A DNA stretch of 64,000 nucleotides from Lysinibacillus odysseyi 34hs-1 = NBRC 100172 (GTDB taxonomy: Bacteria; Bacillota; Bacilli; Bacillales_A; Planococcaceae), in NCBI RefSeq assembly GCF_001591965.1, contig NZ_BCVX01000005.1, positions 1 through 64,000 on the forward strand. Direction: 5' to 3'. The translations under genes were made by a program, and so were the position numbers. The notes below the pieces were generated by a model, which did no database searches, was not told the DNA's origin, and saw only the letters and a program-made list of their open reading frames with translations. This document shows, one piece after another, positions 1 to 7,570 of this stretch. How positions within the stretch are numbered: position 1 is the stretch's first letter; each line of letters opens with the position of its first letter.

Positions 1-228
1 TGTAAACCATCTTTCAACTTTCTGACATGAATCAAAAAGTATCATCCGGTATTAGCCCCGGTTTCCCGGAGTTATCCCAGACTACAGGGCAGGTTGCCCA
101 CGTGTTACTCACCCGTCCGCCGCTAACGTTAAGCCGGTGCAAGCACCAACAAAACGTTCGCTCGACTTGCATGTATTAGGCACGCCGCCAGCGTTCGTCC
201 TGAGCCAGGATCAAACTCTCCATAAAAG
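1..228 (-). rRNA. 16S ribosomal RNA, 5' end (partial)
   Basis: The reverse complement of this stretch carries the universal 16S 5' sequence: GAGAGTTTGATCCTGGCTCA, followed by GACGAACGCTGGCGGCGTGC, the GTGAGTAACACGTGGG motif and GGGATAACTCCGGGAAACC. The gene is transcribed leftwards and only about the first 228 bases are inside the window; the rest lies beyond base 1. The variable V1 loop (roughly 125-165) is of the kind seen in Bacillales. It heads an rRNA operon with its own promoter block immediately to the right. Confidence 0.97.
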
Positions 229-317
229 TAGTTTGAGTTAAGCTCAAAATGTTGCTGACTAGTTTAAAGTCAAATTGTCTCTTTCAATTAAGAAAGAAAA
301 TTATTGTTAACGTCTTG

Positions 318-335
318 CTTGTTCAGTTTTCAAAG
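318..335 (-). promoter_or_regulatory. rRNA leader antitermination/processing element (boxA-like)
   Basis: On the minus strand this reads CTTTGAAAACTGAACAAG, the sequence found in Bacillus pre-16S leaders and 16S-23S spacers next to boxA. It lies about 90 bases upstream of mature 16S and downstream of all three promoters, where the antitermination and RNase III processing region is expected. The identification is by sequence memory. Confidence 0.6.
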
Positions 336-371
336 TTCATTTTGTTACCGCTCGTTAGCAGCAACTCTTAT

Positions 372-400
372 ATATTAACACTTACCAAATTTTGTGTCAA
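372..400 (-). promoter_or_regulatory. rRNA operon promoter, gene-proximal
   Basis: On the minus strand: TTGACA (395-400), a 17-bp spacer, then TAATAT (372-377). This is a near-consensus sigma-A promoter about 145 bases upstream of the 16S 5' end, in an A/T-rich context as usual for rrn promoters. Confidence 0.8.
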
Positions 401-447
401 TAACTTTTTAATTTTTTCAACCGCCGTTTTCAGCGGCGACTTTTATA

Positions 448-476
448 ATAGTAACACCGATTAACCATCAAGTCAA
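448..476 (-). promoter_or_regulatory. rRNA operon promoter, middle
   Basis: On the minus strand: TTGACT (471-476), 17-bp spacer, TACTAT (448-453). The expected transcript start falls near 441, so the RNA would begin almost directly with a small hairpin (CGCCG/CGGCG stem at 422-438, loop containing TGAAAA). Confidence 0.7.
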
Positions 477-527
477 TTACTTTTTAAAAGTTTTCAATAT
501 CTCCTCCGCATTTCAGCGGTGTTTAAT

Positions 528-556
528 AATTTAACATGTTTTTTATACAAATGCAA
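528..556 (-). promoter_or_regulatory. rRNA operon promoter, distal (candidate)
   Basis: On the minus strand: TTGCAT (551-556), 17-bp spacer, TAAATT (528-533) preceded by TG (extended -10 character). It is less close to consensus than the other two. A small CCGC/GCGG hairpin with loop TGAAAT (506-519) lies just downstream, echoing the hairpin after the middle promoter. Confidence 0.5.
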
Positions 557-870
557 CCCTTTTTAAAAAGAATTTTAATTTCCCCTTTAATCGATAGTCC
601 AGTCCATCGCTATATTAAACCTTCGAGAGACTATCAGTATTTATAGATACCTGCTTCTTTCAATAAGGTTGAATCACTTCCCATCAGACAACGTGCTGCA
701 CATCCTCTCTTGAGGGAATGTCATTCTATAGTAAATAGTCATATAAACCATTGCGGATTGATTTACCTTTTACAGATAATAGACCGCTATTGAAAGCTAG
801 TCATAACCATACGTTTTTCTACAGTATGTATGCAGATCATCAACGAGCATCATGTAAACAATTATAAATT
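557..870. other. Intergenic region between rRNA promoters and aldehyde dehydrogenase
   Basis: No coding frame, RNA gene or clear repeat was recognised here. The sequence is A/T-rich with a mixed middle part. It separates the distal rRNA promoter from the terminator of the aldehyde dehydrogenase gene, both pointing left. Confidence 0.5.
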
Positions 871-906
871 TATAAAAAATGACCCCGGCTGCATACCGAA
901 GTCATT
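871..906 (-). terminator. Rho-independent terminator of the aldehyde dehydrogenase gene
   Basis: On the minus strand the arms AATGAC (901-906) and GTCATT (879-884), with an inner CGG/CCG pairing, form a stem followed by a T-rich tail (TTTTTATAAAT). It lies about 70 bases after the stop codon of the gene that ends at 975. Confidence 0.75.
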
Positions 907-974
907 TCATCATTTTCTACCAAAAATAGTCCCCTCTTTATTAAACAGGCTTTTGTCTGGATAGCATTTTCAAC

Positions 975-2453
975 TTATTCCGGAATATAAGGAAGGTCCA
1001 AGTTCTTCGGAATATTGATGACATGCGTTTCTGTATAGGATTTTAATCCTTCTTCCCCATATTCACGGCCCACTCCTGACTGCTTTACTCCTCCAAATGG
1101 GAAACGAACATCCAAACCTTGAATCGCCGCAGTATTGATCATCGTCGTACCTGCTTCGATGCGGCGGGCAACTTTTATAGCATGTTCTACTTCTCCCCAT
1201 ACAGAACTTGTTAAACCGTAGATACTTTCATTATGCAATGCAATGACCTGTTCCTCATCATCAAAAGGCAGGATTGGAACAGTAGGGCCGAATTGCTCCT
1301 CGGCTACAATCGGGTCATGGTAATCGGCACCGAGCACTAGTGTCGGCTGAAGGAAATAACCATTTTCCATCAGATCGGGGCTTATTATTTTCCCCAGCTT
1401 GATAACCTCCGCTCCTTTGCTTTTCGCATCTTCGATTAAGCTTTGTACATATTTTACTTGATTTTTATTATTAACAGGACCGACTGTCACATCCGGGTTG
1501 AATGGGTCCCCCACTCGAATCCATTTGTTCGCCGCTTCAATATATTTCTCTACAAACTCCTTATAAATAGAACGGTGTACATATACACGCTTTGCAATCA
1601 TACAGATTTGCCCTGCCGTTAAGAAGTTGGAGATAACCATTCTGCGTAAAGCACGCTCGTCATTCACATCAAAATCCTCTAAGACGATGGCTGCGTCATT
1701 GCCGCCTAATTCAAGTGTCATCTTTTTAATCGTTTCGGATGCAGCCTTCATAATGCTTTTCGCTGTCTTCGTTCCACCTGTAAAGGCAATTTTTGCGACC
1801 TTTTCATTCGATGTCAGCTCAATACCTACATCCGCTTCCCCGTGAACGAGATTAAGCACACCCGGCGGAAACTCATCCGCTATTATTTCCGCAACCCGGC
1901 TAACCGCTAGCGGTGCAAAGGGGCTTGGCTTTAAAACCATTGTATTACCCGTCAATAATGCAGGCGCTATTTTAATTGTTGATAAGGAAATAGGGTAGTT
2001 CCATGGTGTAATCGCTGAAACAACGCCTATCGGATCAAACGTAATAATCGTTCTGCCGTTTTCATGCTTTTTTTCTTGCGGTGTCACGACATTTTTCACA
2101 TGGTCACAGGCAAACTCCATCCACATAAGTGAAACTGCAATTTCCCCTTCTGCATCATATAACGCTTTCCCATGCTCCCGCGATAATAACTCAGCAATCT
2201 CCGGTGTAGCATCCTTTATCTTTTGAATAGCGCGTTTCATTCTTGCTATGCGGTCCTCCACATCGCTCCAAGCCCAGCTTTTAAATGCATTATAGGCAGC
2301 ATCAATAGCGCGGATTGCTTCTTCTTTTGTATTGATTGGTGCATAGCCGACGATTTCATCAGGATGTGTTGGATTTTCACGAGGCAATTTGTTTTCGGTC
2401 TCTACCTTTTTACCATCTATTATGGCATGTACGATAATCGGCTCTTTTGACAC
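975..2453 (-). CDS. NAD(P)-dependent aldehyde dehydrogenase
   Basis: This is a full-length member of the aldehyde dehydrogenase superfamily (492 residues), which oxidises an aldehyde to the acid with NAD(P)+. Visible family marks are the TPWNYP cofactor-site motif, the catalytic glutamate in LELGGND (about residue 248), the nucleophilic cysteine in GQICM (about 284) and the C-terminal PFGGVKQSGVGRE segment. A longer reading frame starts at an ATG at 2480, but a GGAGG (2462-2466) lies exactly 8 bases before a GTG at 2453, so the GTG start is preferred. The aldehyde substrate cannot be read from the sequence. The gene stands alone, with a terminator after it and the divergent transporter gene to its right. 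Confidence 0.9.
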   Translation of the reverse strand: MSKEPIIVHAIIDGKKVETENKLPRENPTHPDEIVGYAPINTKEEAIRAIDAAYNAFKSWAWSDVEDRIARMKRAIQKIKDATPEIAELLSREHGKALYDAEGEIAVSLMWMEFACDHVKNVVTPQEKKHENGRTIITFDPIGVVSAITPWNYPISLSTIKIAPALLTGNTMVLKPSPFAPLAVSRVAEIIADEFPPGVLNLVHGEADVGIELTSNEKVAKIAFTGGTKTAKSIMKAASETIKKMTLELGGNDAAIVLEDFDVNDERALRRMVISNFLTAGQICMIAKRVYVHRSIYKEFVEKYIEAANKWIRVGDPFNPDVTVGPVNNKNQVKYVQSLIEDAKSKGAEVIKLGKIISPDLMENGYFLQPTLVLGADYHDPIVAEEQFGPTVPILPFDDEEQVIALHNESIYGLTSSVWGEVEHAIKVARRIEAGTTMINTAAIQGLDVRFPFGGVKQSGVGREYGEEGLKSYTETHVINIPKNLDLPYIPE

Positions 2454-2662
2454 TTTCAAGTCCTCCAGTCGCTCTTCCATGTTTTATACATACCTATTAT
2501 GGTAAACAAGCTCTTCAACTATACGAATGTTTTCCAGGAAGCTTGTCCTTCAGCGGTTTTTGCTTTATGAAACGCTTATCGTATATGTATTTAGTAAATA
2601 GTTAGTAAGAAAAATAGCGTATAATATATGAACGGAAATAGATGAAAGAAGGCGGTGAGAAA

Positions 2663-3640
2663 ATGAGGGTTTCAAGAGATGCATTAGAAAATCAGCAAAT
2701 TTGGATTTATGTAGTCGCTCTTTTAGTCGGAGGTTTGATAGGAATGGGAAACGAGTCGTTCGGCAGTCGGCTCGAAATATTGATTTCGCCCTTTATCGCG
2801 ATATTAATGTACAGCATGTTCACACAAATACCGTTTTTAACATTAAAGAAAACAATACATAATAGTAGATTTATGATCGCCCTGCTTGTAGGAAACTTTT
2901 TGATCGTTCCAATCGTTGTGTGGGGTCTTCTCCTATTGTTCCCGCAAACACCGGCTGTATTAATAGGCGTTTGTTTAGTACTGCTTACACCATGTATTGA
3001 CTATGTCATCGTATTTACGCAGCTTGGCAAAGGAGATGCAAAATTAATACTTACAGCAACACCGATTCTTTTAATCGTTCAACTACTGTTATTGCCTGTG
3101 TATTTATGGATGTTTGCAGGAGAAGGAATTTCAGAAATTGTTCAGATGGGTCCGTTTGTAGAAGCGTTTTTATTCTTGATTCTTCTGCCGCTTCTTTTAG
3201 CAATCGCCACGCAGCTATCGGCTAAAAAACAGTCAATCGGGAAGCAATTGTTTGAAGCAGCCGGCTGGTTATCTGTTCCTTTTATGGCGCTCGTGTTAAT
3301 ATTCGTTGTCGCTTCCCAAATCGCAAAAGTGTATCACGATTTTGATGTGATTGTCGGGGTTATACCGATTTATATCCTATTCCTCATCGTCATGCCGATC
3401 ATGGCGAGACTGCTCGTTTCTCTTTTCAAATTAGATACCGGCGCTGGACGGGCATTGATCTTCAGCACAGGCACACGAAATTCTTTAGTCGTTCTTCCAT
3501 TAGCCTTTGCGCTGCCTGATTCTATCGCTACGCTGGCTGCCGCTGTCATCGTGACGCAAACAATCATCGAATTGGCAGGTGAGCTCATCTATATTAAGAT
3601 AGTTCCTGCTTATATTGTAAAAGACCGTTTAGATAACTAA
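2663..3640 (+). CDS. Bile acid:sodium symporter/arsenic resistance-type membrane transporter
   Basis: The 325-residue product is almost entirely hydrophobic, with about ten membrane segments (e.g. IWIYVVALLVGGLIG, FMIALLVGNFLIVPIVVW, FLFLILLPLLLAIATQL). The pattern of a conserved LLTPCIDYVIVF loop and a late RALIFSTGTRNSLVVLPLAFAL segment is that of the BART superfamily (bile acid:sodium symporter, Acr3-type arsenite permeases). Acr3 proteins export arsenite, but no arsR or arsC is nearby, so the substrate is open. An ATG at 2642 is in frame, but GGCGGTGAG (2651-2659) lies just before the ATG at 2663, which is taken as the start. Confidence 0.8.
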   Translation: MRVSRDALENQQIWIYVVALLVGGLIGMGNESFGSRLEILISPFIAILMYSMFTQIPFLTLKKTIHNSRFMIALLVGNFLIVPIVVWGLLLLFPQTPAVLIGVCLVLLTPCIDYVIVFTQLGKGDAKLILTATPILLIVQLLLLPVYLWMFAGEGISEIVQMGPFVEAFLFLILLPLLLAIATQLSAKKQSIGKQLFEAAGWLSVPFMALVLIFVVASQIAKVYHDFDVIVGVIPIYILFLIVMPIMARLLVSLFKLDTGAGRALIFSTGTRNSLVVLPLAFALPDSIATLAAAVIVTQTIIELAGELIYIKIVPAYIVKDRLDN

Positions 3641-3703
3641 GGAAATAGCTGATGTTTTCATGACTGGGTGCAGCGGATTTTAGAGATACGAAGGATATTT
3701 TTA

Positions 3704-3746
3704 AAGGCGAACCAACAATTGCTTGACGGTTCGCCTTCGTTTTTTC
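3704..3746 (+). terminator. Rho-independent terminator of the transporter gene
   Basis: A 10-bp perfect stem AAGGCGAACC/GGTTCGCCTT (3704-3713 and 3728-3737) is followed by CGTTTTTTC. It could also slow transcription from the convergent sugar dehydrogenase gene, though the T-run on that strand is poorer. Confidence 0.85.
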
Positions 3747-3775
3747 AGTCTTTACCCTAAAACTAAGAAGCTGTA

Positions 3776-4858
3776 TTATTCCAATTCCGAAAGTGGCAGC
3801 CTGTAAAGCTTGTCTCCATTTTTCTGTGGATTGCCCCGCCCGTCTGTATTATTCGTGATGAAATACAGGTAAGCTTCATCTATTAATACATCACGGATTC
3901 GGCCAAGTCCCGTTATGATTTCCTTTTGTTCCCCAGAGCCCGGATCAAATGCCAGTACGGCCGTTCCTCTTAATGCGGCAACGTATAATTTTCCATCGTA
4001 ATAGTCCATTCCTGACGGTGCCCATGTCGTTTCGGCTCCTGACGTAAATAACGGGGACACCATTCCTTCCTGTTCTTCATGGCCTTCAATGAGCGGCCAG
4101 CCGTAATTTTTTCCGGCTTCAATCCGGTTGATTTCATCGTTGGCATTATTGCCATGCTCACTGGCAAACAGCTCCCCGTCAGGTGACCACGTAACGCCTT
4201 GCGGATTGCGGTGTCCGTAACTGTAGACGTAGGAATTCGGGAATGGATTGTCATGAGGAATCGTACCATCTACATTCATTCTTAATATTTTCCCGCCCAA
4301 TGAATTTATATCTTGTGCTATCTCCCGCCTCGTTGCATCACCTGTCGTCGCATACAGTTTCCCATCAGGCCCGATCTTCAGCCTGCCGCCGTGATGATAG
4401 GAGCCACTCGGGATGTGATCAAGGAGCAGCTTTTCCTCCGTCCAGATTCCATCTTCCAGACGAAGTGTGACCACTCTGTTAAATTGTCCACCATTATCCT
4501 CATACGTATAGTAGGCATATGCCCTATTGGAGTCCTGAAAATCCGGTGCAAGCACAAAACCTAATAATCCCGCCTCTGCAGCAGTTGAAAGCTTCTTCTG
4601 CAGTTCAAGATCGTAACGCTCCATTTTGCCATTCTCGATTTTTACAATATGTCCCGGTCTTTCTGTCAGGTAGAACGTATCGCCAAGCTTTTCGATAGAC
4701 CAGGGCACTTCAAGATTTTCCATGATTACCTCAGGCTTCTGATTTCCCTGTTCTTTAACGGCATCACTTTGCCGGTCTACAGTCATTGTCTTTTCAGCTT
4801 TAGAACACCCCGCTAGTAAAGTGACTGTCAGTAGGATAAATAGAAAAAGCTGTTTCAC
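3776..4858 (-). CDS. PQQ-dependent-type sugar dehydrogenase lipoprotein
   Basis: The 360-residue protein starts with a lipoprotein signal (MKQLFLFILLTVTLLAGC, lipobox LLAGC, lipid-attached Cys near residue 18), so it should be anchored outside the cytoplasmic membrane. The rest is a six-bladed beta-propeller of the soluble glucose/aldose dehydrogenase (Gdh/YliI) family: WSIEKLGDTFYLTERPG, LLGFVLAPDF, YHHGGRLKIGPDGKLYATTGD, GHRNPQGVTWSPDGELFASEHG and NYGWPLIEG. Family members oxidise aldose sugars with pyrroloquinoline quinone. Many Gram-positives carry this family without PQQ synthesis, and no pqq genes are in view, so the cofactor is unproven. The start is a GTG at 4858 behind GGGGTGATGATTA. 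Confidence 0.87.
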   Translation of the reverse strand: MKQLFLFILLTVTLLAGCSKAEKTMTVDRQSDAVKEQGNQKPEVIMENLEVPWSIEKLGDTFYLTERPGHIVKIENGKMERYDLELQKKLSTAAEAGLLGFVLAPDFQDSNRAYAYYTYEDNGGQFNRVVTLRLEDGIWTEEKLLLDHIPSGSYHHGGRLKIGPDGKLYATTGDATRREIAQDINSLGGKILRMNVDGTIPHDNPFPNSYVYSYGHRNPQGVTWSPDGELFASEHGNNANDEINRIEAGKNYGWPLIEGHEEQEGMVSPLFTSGAETTWAPSGMDYYDGKLYVAALRGTAVLAFDPGSGEQKEIITGLGRIRDVLIDEAYLYFITNNTDGRGNPQKNGDKLYRLPLSELE

Positions 4859-4923
4859 TAATCATCACCCCTGCTTCGTTACTTGTAAGAGGAGGAGAAC
4901 ACTTAATTCCCCCTTTTTTTGCC

Positions 4924-5466
4924 TCATGCTAAATCACTCGTCCTGATCCTCCAGATCATATGATCGTTTCCTTCGTCCCAATAATCCTTTAACAAATAAT
5001 CCGGATTTCCAAATTTCTTTTTCCAGATTTTTTGTGCACTTGTATAACCGCTGTCTAGACAAAATTCTTCTATTCCTTTACTTTTTAACGTTGAATACAT
5101 CGCATCCCGCAGTAAATTCCCTACCCCCATCCGCTGATAGTCCGGATGAACAAATACTGTCCCTACCTCAACTAGTTCTTTGAAGGTGTTATTTGTACAC
5201 TTACATATGAAATCACTTGCCGGACCATATTCGATAGAACCAATAATTTTATTATCATCTAAAGCAATCAAAAAATACCGTTTCTCCCCATTGCTTTCAA
5301 AATCGCTTTCCAAGTATTTCTCTTTCACCGCGATTTCATCATCTATATCATTCAACTTCCCGCCTATACCTTCTTTATTAAAAGTATCCGTAACCACGAT
5401 TCTAAAAAGGGAATGCAGCTCTTTTCTATCGCCGGTTACTGGTCTTCGTATCTCCACTTTAAGCAT
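4924..5466 (-). CDS. GNAT family N-acetyltransferase
   Basis: The 180-residue protein has the GNAT core: EVGTVFVHPDYQRMGVGNLLRDAMYSTLKSKGI contains the V(x)P(x)Y(x)xxGxG(x)L acetyl-CoA pyrophosphate-binding signature. The acceptor substrate is unknown. The frame is open back to a GTG at 5490, but the strong AGGAGAGGGGGAG sits six bases before the ATG at 5466, giving MLKVEIRRPVTGDRK as the N-terminus. It has no clear operon partner; the sugar dehydrogenase gene is about 65 bases downstream on the same strand. Confidence 0.85.
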   Translation of the reverse strand: MLKVEIRRPVTGDRKELHSLFRIVVTDTFNKEGIGGKLNDIDDEIAVKEKYLESDFESNGEKRYFLIALDDNKIIGSIEYGPASDFICKCTNNTFKELVEVGTVFVHPDYQRMGVGNLLRDAMYSTLKSKGIEEFCLDSGYTSAQKIWKKKFGNPDYLLKDYWDEGNDHMIWRIRTSDLA

Positions 5467-5576
5467 CCAAAACTCCCCCTCTCCTTTCACTTCAACACTA
5501 TCCTTCCACTATCCTTCTTCATTTTGTCTGTTTATCTGCACAAGGATTTTTTACATAACTTCATTCTCTTTTTCTA

Positions 5577-5624
5577 CAGAAAACAAAAATCCGTCCACTT
5601 ATTCGGATTCATAAGTGGACGGAT
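5577..5624 (-). terminator. Rho-independent terminator of the small membrane protein gene
   Basis: A 13-bp perfect stem (ATCCGTCCACTTA at 5589-5601 with TAAGTGGACGGAT at 5612-5624) is followed on the minus strand by TTTTTGTTTTC. It lies about 47 bases past the stop of the gene ending at 5671, which supports that small gene being transcribed. Confidence 0.85.
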
Positions 5625-5670
5625 GCAAGGTGTTAAGGTTTTATATAGTTAATTATTCGTTCGCTAACTC

Positions 5671-5913
5671 TTAATTCGTCATAATTTTATCTCTGCAAAA
5701 TATTACTATTATCCCCGTTACAATAAATAAAACTCTGTAAGCATAGATAATATATTTGTTTTTTAAATACCAGCCTTTTGCAGTCAAATACACTTCTAAC
5801 AATACAAATGCACTGTAAAATAAAATTAGCTTTAAAAAGTTCAATTGGTTAAAAAACAATAAAATTAACAGTAAACTGCAATATATCCACATTCTAAAAA
5901 ATTGGTTTTTCAT
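5671..5913 (-). CDS. Small membrane protein (80 aa), possible orphan immunity protein
   Basis: The 80-residue product (starting MKNQFFRMWIYC) has about three hydrophobic segments: CSLLLILLFF, LILFYSAFVLLEVYL and VLFIVTGIIVIFC. The frame is open further upstream, to a GTG at 6024, but the only good ribosome-binding site is GAAAGGA seven bases before the ATG at 5913, so the short form is preferred. I do not recognise a family. Its start overlaps the tail of an RHS-repeat fragment read in another frame, and a strong terminator follows. In RHS and related polymorphic toxin loci a small immunity gene usually sits directly after the toxin gene, so an orphan immunity role is a reasonable inference, not shown. 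Confidence 0.6.
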   Translation of the reverse strand: MKNQFFRMWIYCSLLLILLFFNQLNFLKLILFYSAFVLLEVYLTAKGWYLKNKYIIYAYRVLFIVTGIIVIFCRDKIMTN

Positions 5914-6142
5914 ATAATAATCCTTTCGCTGGATATAGAATATAAATCTTACAAACTGTATTATCATCAGTAATCTTATAATTAAAGTTACTAATAGAAA
6001 AAGCAGGGATAGATAGAAACACACCTGTATCCGGGTTGTAGGAGCGTGACATCAGGTAGTACAGCTTTGTCTGTTTGTCATAACGGTATATTTTATATAA
6101 ATACCCGTCATATTGCCTATCTTCACTGAGAAAAGTACCGTT
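5894..6142 (-). pseudogene. Fragment of an RHS-repeat (polymorphic toxin) protein, core C-terminus only
   Basis: One minus-strand frame between a stop just upstream of 6142 and a TAG at 5894-5896 encodes YRYDKQTKLYYLMSRSYNPD directly followed by TGVFLS. This is the RHS-associated core motif (YDxxTgLYYLrxRyYdPxxGrFls). The conserved part is only about 45 codons; no start, no ribosome-binding site and none of the upstream YD-repeats are present. About 38 further codons follow FLS before the stop and do not resemble a toxin domain that I know. It is the remnant of a deleted gene, wedged between the terminator of the gene to its right (6173) and the 80-residue membrane protein. Confidence 0.7.
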
Positions 6143-6155
6143 CTACATTTTTGGC

Positions 6156-6184
6156 AAAAGAAAAAGACAGCTCTAGTGGCTGCC
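6156..6184 (-). terminator. Terminator overlapping the end of the 127-aa gene
   Basis: On the minus strand GGCAGC (6179-6184) and GCTGTC (6166-6171) form a short stem followed by TTTTTC. The left arm overlaps the last codons of the gene that ends at 6173, so coding sequence and terminator share bases. Confidence 0.55.
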
Positions 6185-6556
6185 TTGCTCATTCTCTTCG
6201 TTACCCAGCGACTGTACATGGTACATGGCCGGGTCGTCTTCGAATGATACGTATGTTGGACGAGGGAAATGATGATGCCCGTCATGGTTCAGTTTTTGGA
6301 AAATGTCGAGCATTGCACGTTTGAATTCGGGCTCGATCAAGTTCTCCTCGTAGCCGCTTGTAATAACGCGGATCGGCGTGTAACCTTCCTCATCGAATTC
6401 GTCGCCGTCCTTTGTTAAATAGTGAAGTGTGATATTGAATGTATTGACGGGTGGATCCATCCATATTTTATAAAGGTGTGAATGTGCATGAGGATGGTCA
6501 GGCTTATCTTTCATCTGCTGTAAGAAGCTTTCTAATTGGTCAAAAATTCGTTTCAT
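6173..6556 (-). CDS. Conserved hypothetical protein, 127 aa
   Basis: The product begins MKRIFDQLESFLQQMKDKPD and is soluble, acidic and rich in histidine (HPHAHSHLYKIW, LNHDGHHHFPRP). No membrane segment, signal peptide or catalytic motif is evident. An ATG seven codons earlier (6577) is in frame, but AAGGAAG precedes the ATG at 6556 with about 8 bases of spacing, so the shorter form is chosen. I do not recognise the family. The histidine pairs could bind metal, but this is speculation. Confidence 0.7.
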   Translation of the reverse strand: MKRIFDQLESFLQQMKDKPDHPHAHSHLYKIWMDPPVNTFNITLHYLTKDGDEFDEEGYTPIRVITSGYEENLIEPEFKRAMLDIFQKLNHDGHHHFPRPTYVSFEDDPAMYHVQSLGNEENEQGSH

Positions 6557-6655
6557 TAAGAACACTTCCTTTTTCATTGGTTCTTTATCTATTGACCAAA
6601 TCGGGACTTCATAAACTTCGTTACATGTATTTATGCCCCACTCTCTTACTTGCTG

Positions 6656-7135
6656 CTATTTTCTCGGCTGCAGGATGAACGGTTTGGATTGAAGGGAATT
6701 CTCGGCATCTTTTTCGGATTGGACGATGACGCGCATCTCTTCTTCTCCTTCAAATATCCTGTTCGGATTCATCATCGAGACAAAGAGCTCCCCATTCGGA
6801 TTCGGCCGGAAAGCTGTCTGGCCGACGATTTGCCCGGCTGTAATCTTCACATTTTCCTTTGGACCAAATGTAACACCGCCATCTGCCTTCTCAAGCGTAA
6901 TTGTATATGTCTGCTCTGAAGAAAGCTTTTCGGCAAACACTTGGATATCAACAGCATCCCGTTCAAAAATGAACTGTACATCTCCATGCCCATCCGGGAA
7001 ATACAGCTTGCCGATCTGCTTGATGACCGCCACCTCATCCTCGTCGGCCTTTACCTCCTGGCTACCCAGGTTTTCTTTATCTGAGCAAGCAGCCAACATG
7101 ACACCTAACAGTAAGATTAAACCTAATTTTTTCAT
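6656..7135 (-). CDS. Hypothetical lipoprotein, 159 aa
   Basis: The N-terminus MKKLGLILLLGVMLAACSDK is a lipoprotein signal with lipobox LAAC, so the protein should be tethered to the outer face of the membrane. The mature part is soluble and looks beta-rich (TYTITLEKADGGVTFGPKE, MRVIVQSEKD), without recognised enzyme motifs. An upstream ATG at 7150 is in frame, but GGGAGG lies five bases before the ATG at 7135. The gene stands about 100 bases upstream of the 127-aa gene on the same strand. Confidence 0.75.
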   Translation of the reverse strand: MKKLGLILLLGVMLAACSDKENLGSQEVKADEDEVAVIKQIGKLYFPDGHGDVQFIFERDAVDIQVFAEKLSSEQTYTITLEKADGGVTFGPKENVKITAGQIVGQTAFRPNPNGELFVSMMNPNRIFEGEEEMRVIVQSEKDAENSLQSKPFILQPRK

Positions 7136-7150
7136 GACATCCTCCCTCAC

Positions 7151-7513
7151 CCATCTATATTTTTTCTTGCTTTAATATATTGTTTTTGTAACATACTGTT
7201 CTAAGGAAAGGACGTAGTATCCATCTTTCCTTTTGTAAAGGAACAATGCGATTTATAAGGTGCTGAATACAGCCTGGGCAGTGGTCTTTTTCTGCAGCTA
7301 CACTCCTTTGTAAGCCCTTTCAAGTTACACCGCCTCATTTTCAAGCACTGAAAACCGGTTGCGCTGTCCCCTTTACTCTTTAAGCTTCCCCTGATCCGAT
7401 ATATCTTCTATTACCTGGCACATTTCAACACGCTGTTTATAATATTCCCTAATTAGCGGTAATATAAAACGGCCGCCTTTCTTCTGCCGATAGGAGTATC
7501 AGGAGATTTAGTT
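7151..7513. other. Intergenic region with a possible gene remnant
   Basis: No complete gene is seen. On the minus strand 7373-7498 is an open stretch of about 41 codons with sensible protein character (RFILPLIREYYKQRVEMCQV, ending KLKE) but no start codon or ribosome-binding site, and a stop lies directly upstream. It could be the C-terminal scrap of a lost gene; the family is not recognised. The rest looks like ordinary spacer. Confidence 0.3.
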
Positions 7514-7556
7514 AGAATAATAAAGCTGCCCAGAAATTCCCGACTTTCTGGACAGC
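7514..7556 (-). terminator. Rho-independent terminator of the tartrate/D-malate dehydrogenase gene
   Basis: The arms at 7545-7556 and 7525-7536 (minus strand GCTGTCCAGAAA and TTTCTGGGCAGC) pair with one wobble and are followed by TTTATTATT. It begins about 15 bases after the stop codon. Confidence 0.85.
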
Positions 7557-7570
7557 CCCTTTTTGTTTCG

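Noticed and set aside
5914-6024. N-terminal extension of the small membrane protein (117-residue form)
   Set aside because: The extension lies within the RHS remnant read in another frame and has no ribosome-binding site, while the ATG at 5913 has one at good spacing.
7373-7498. Small gene downstream of the tartrate-type dehydrogenase
   Set aside because: The 41-codon frame looks protein-like but has a stop directly upstream and no start signal; kept only as a possible remnant in the intergenic entry.
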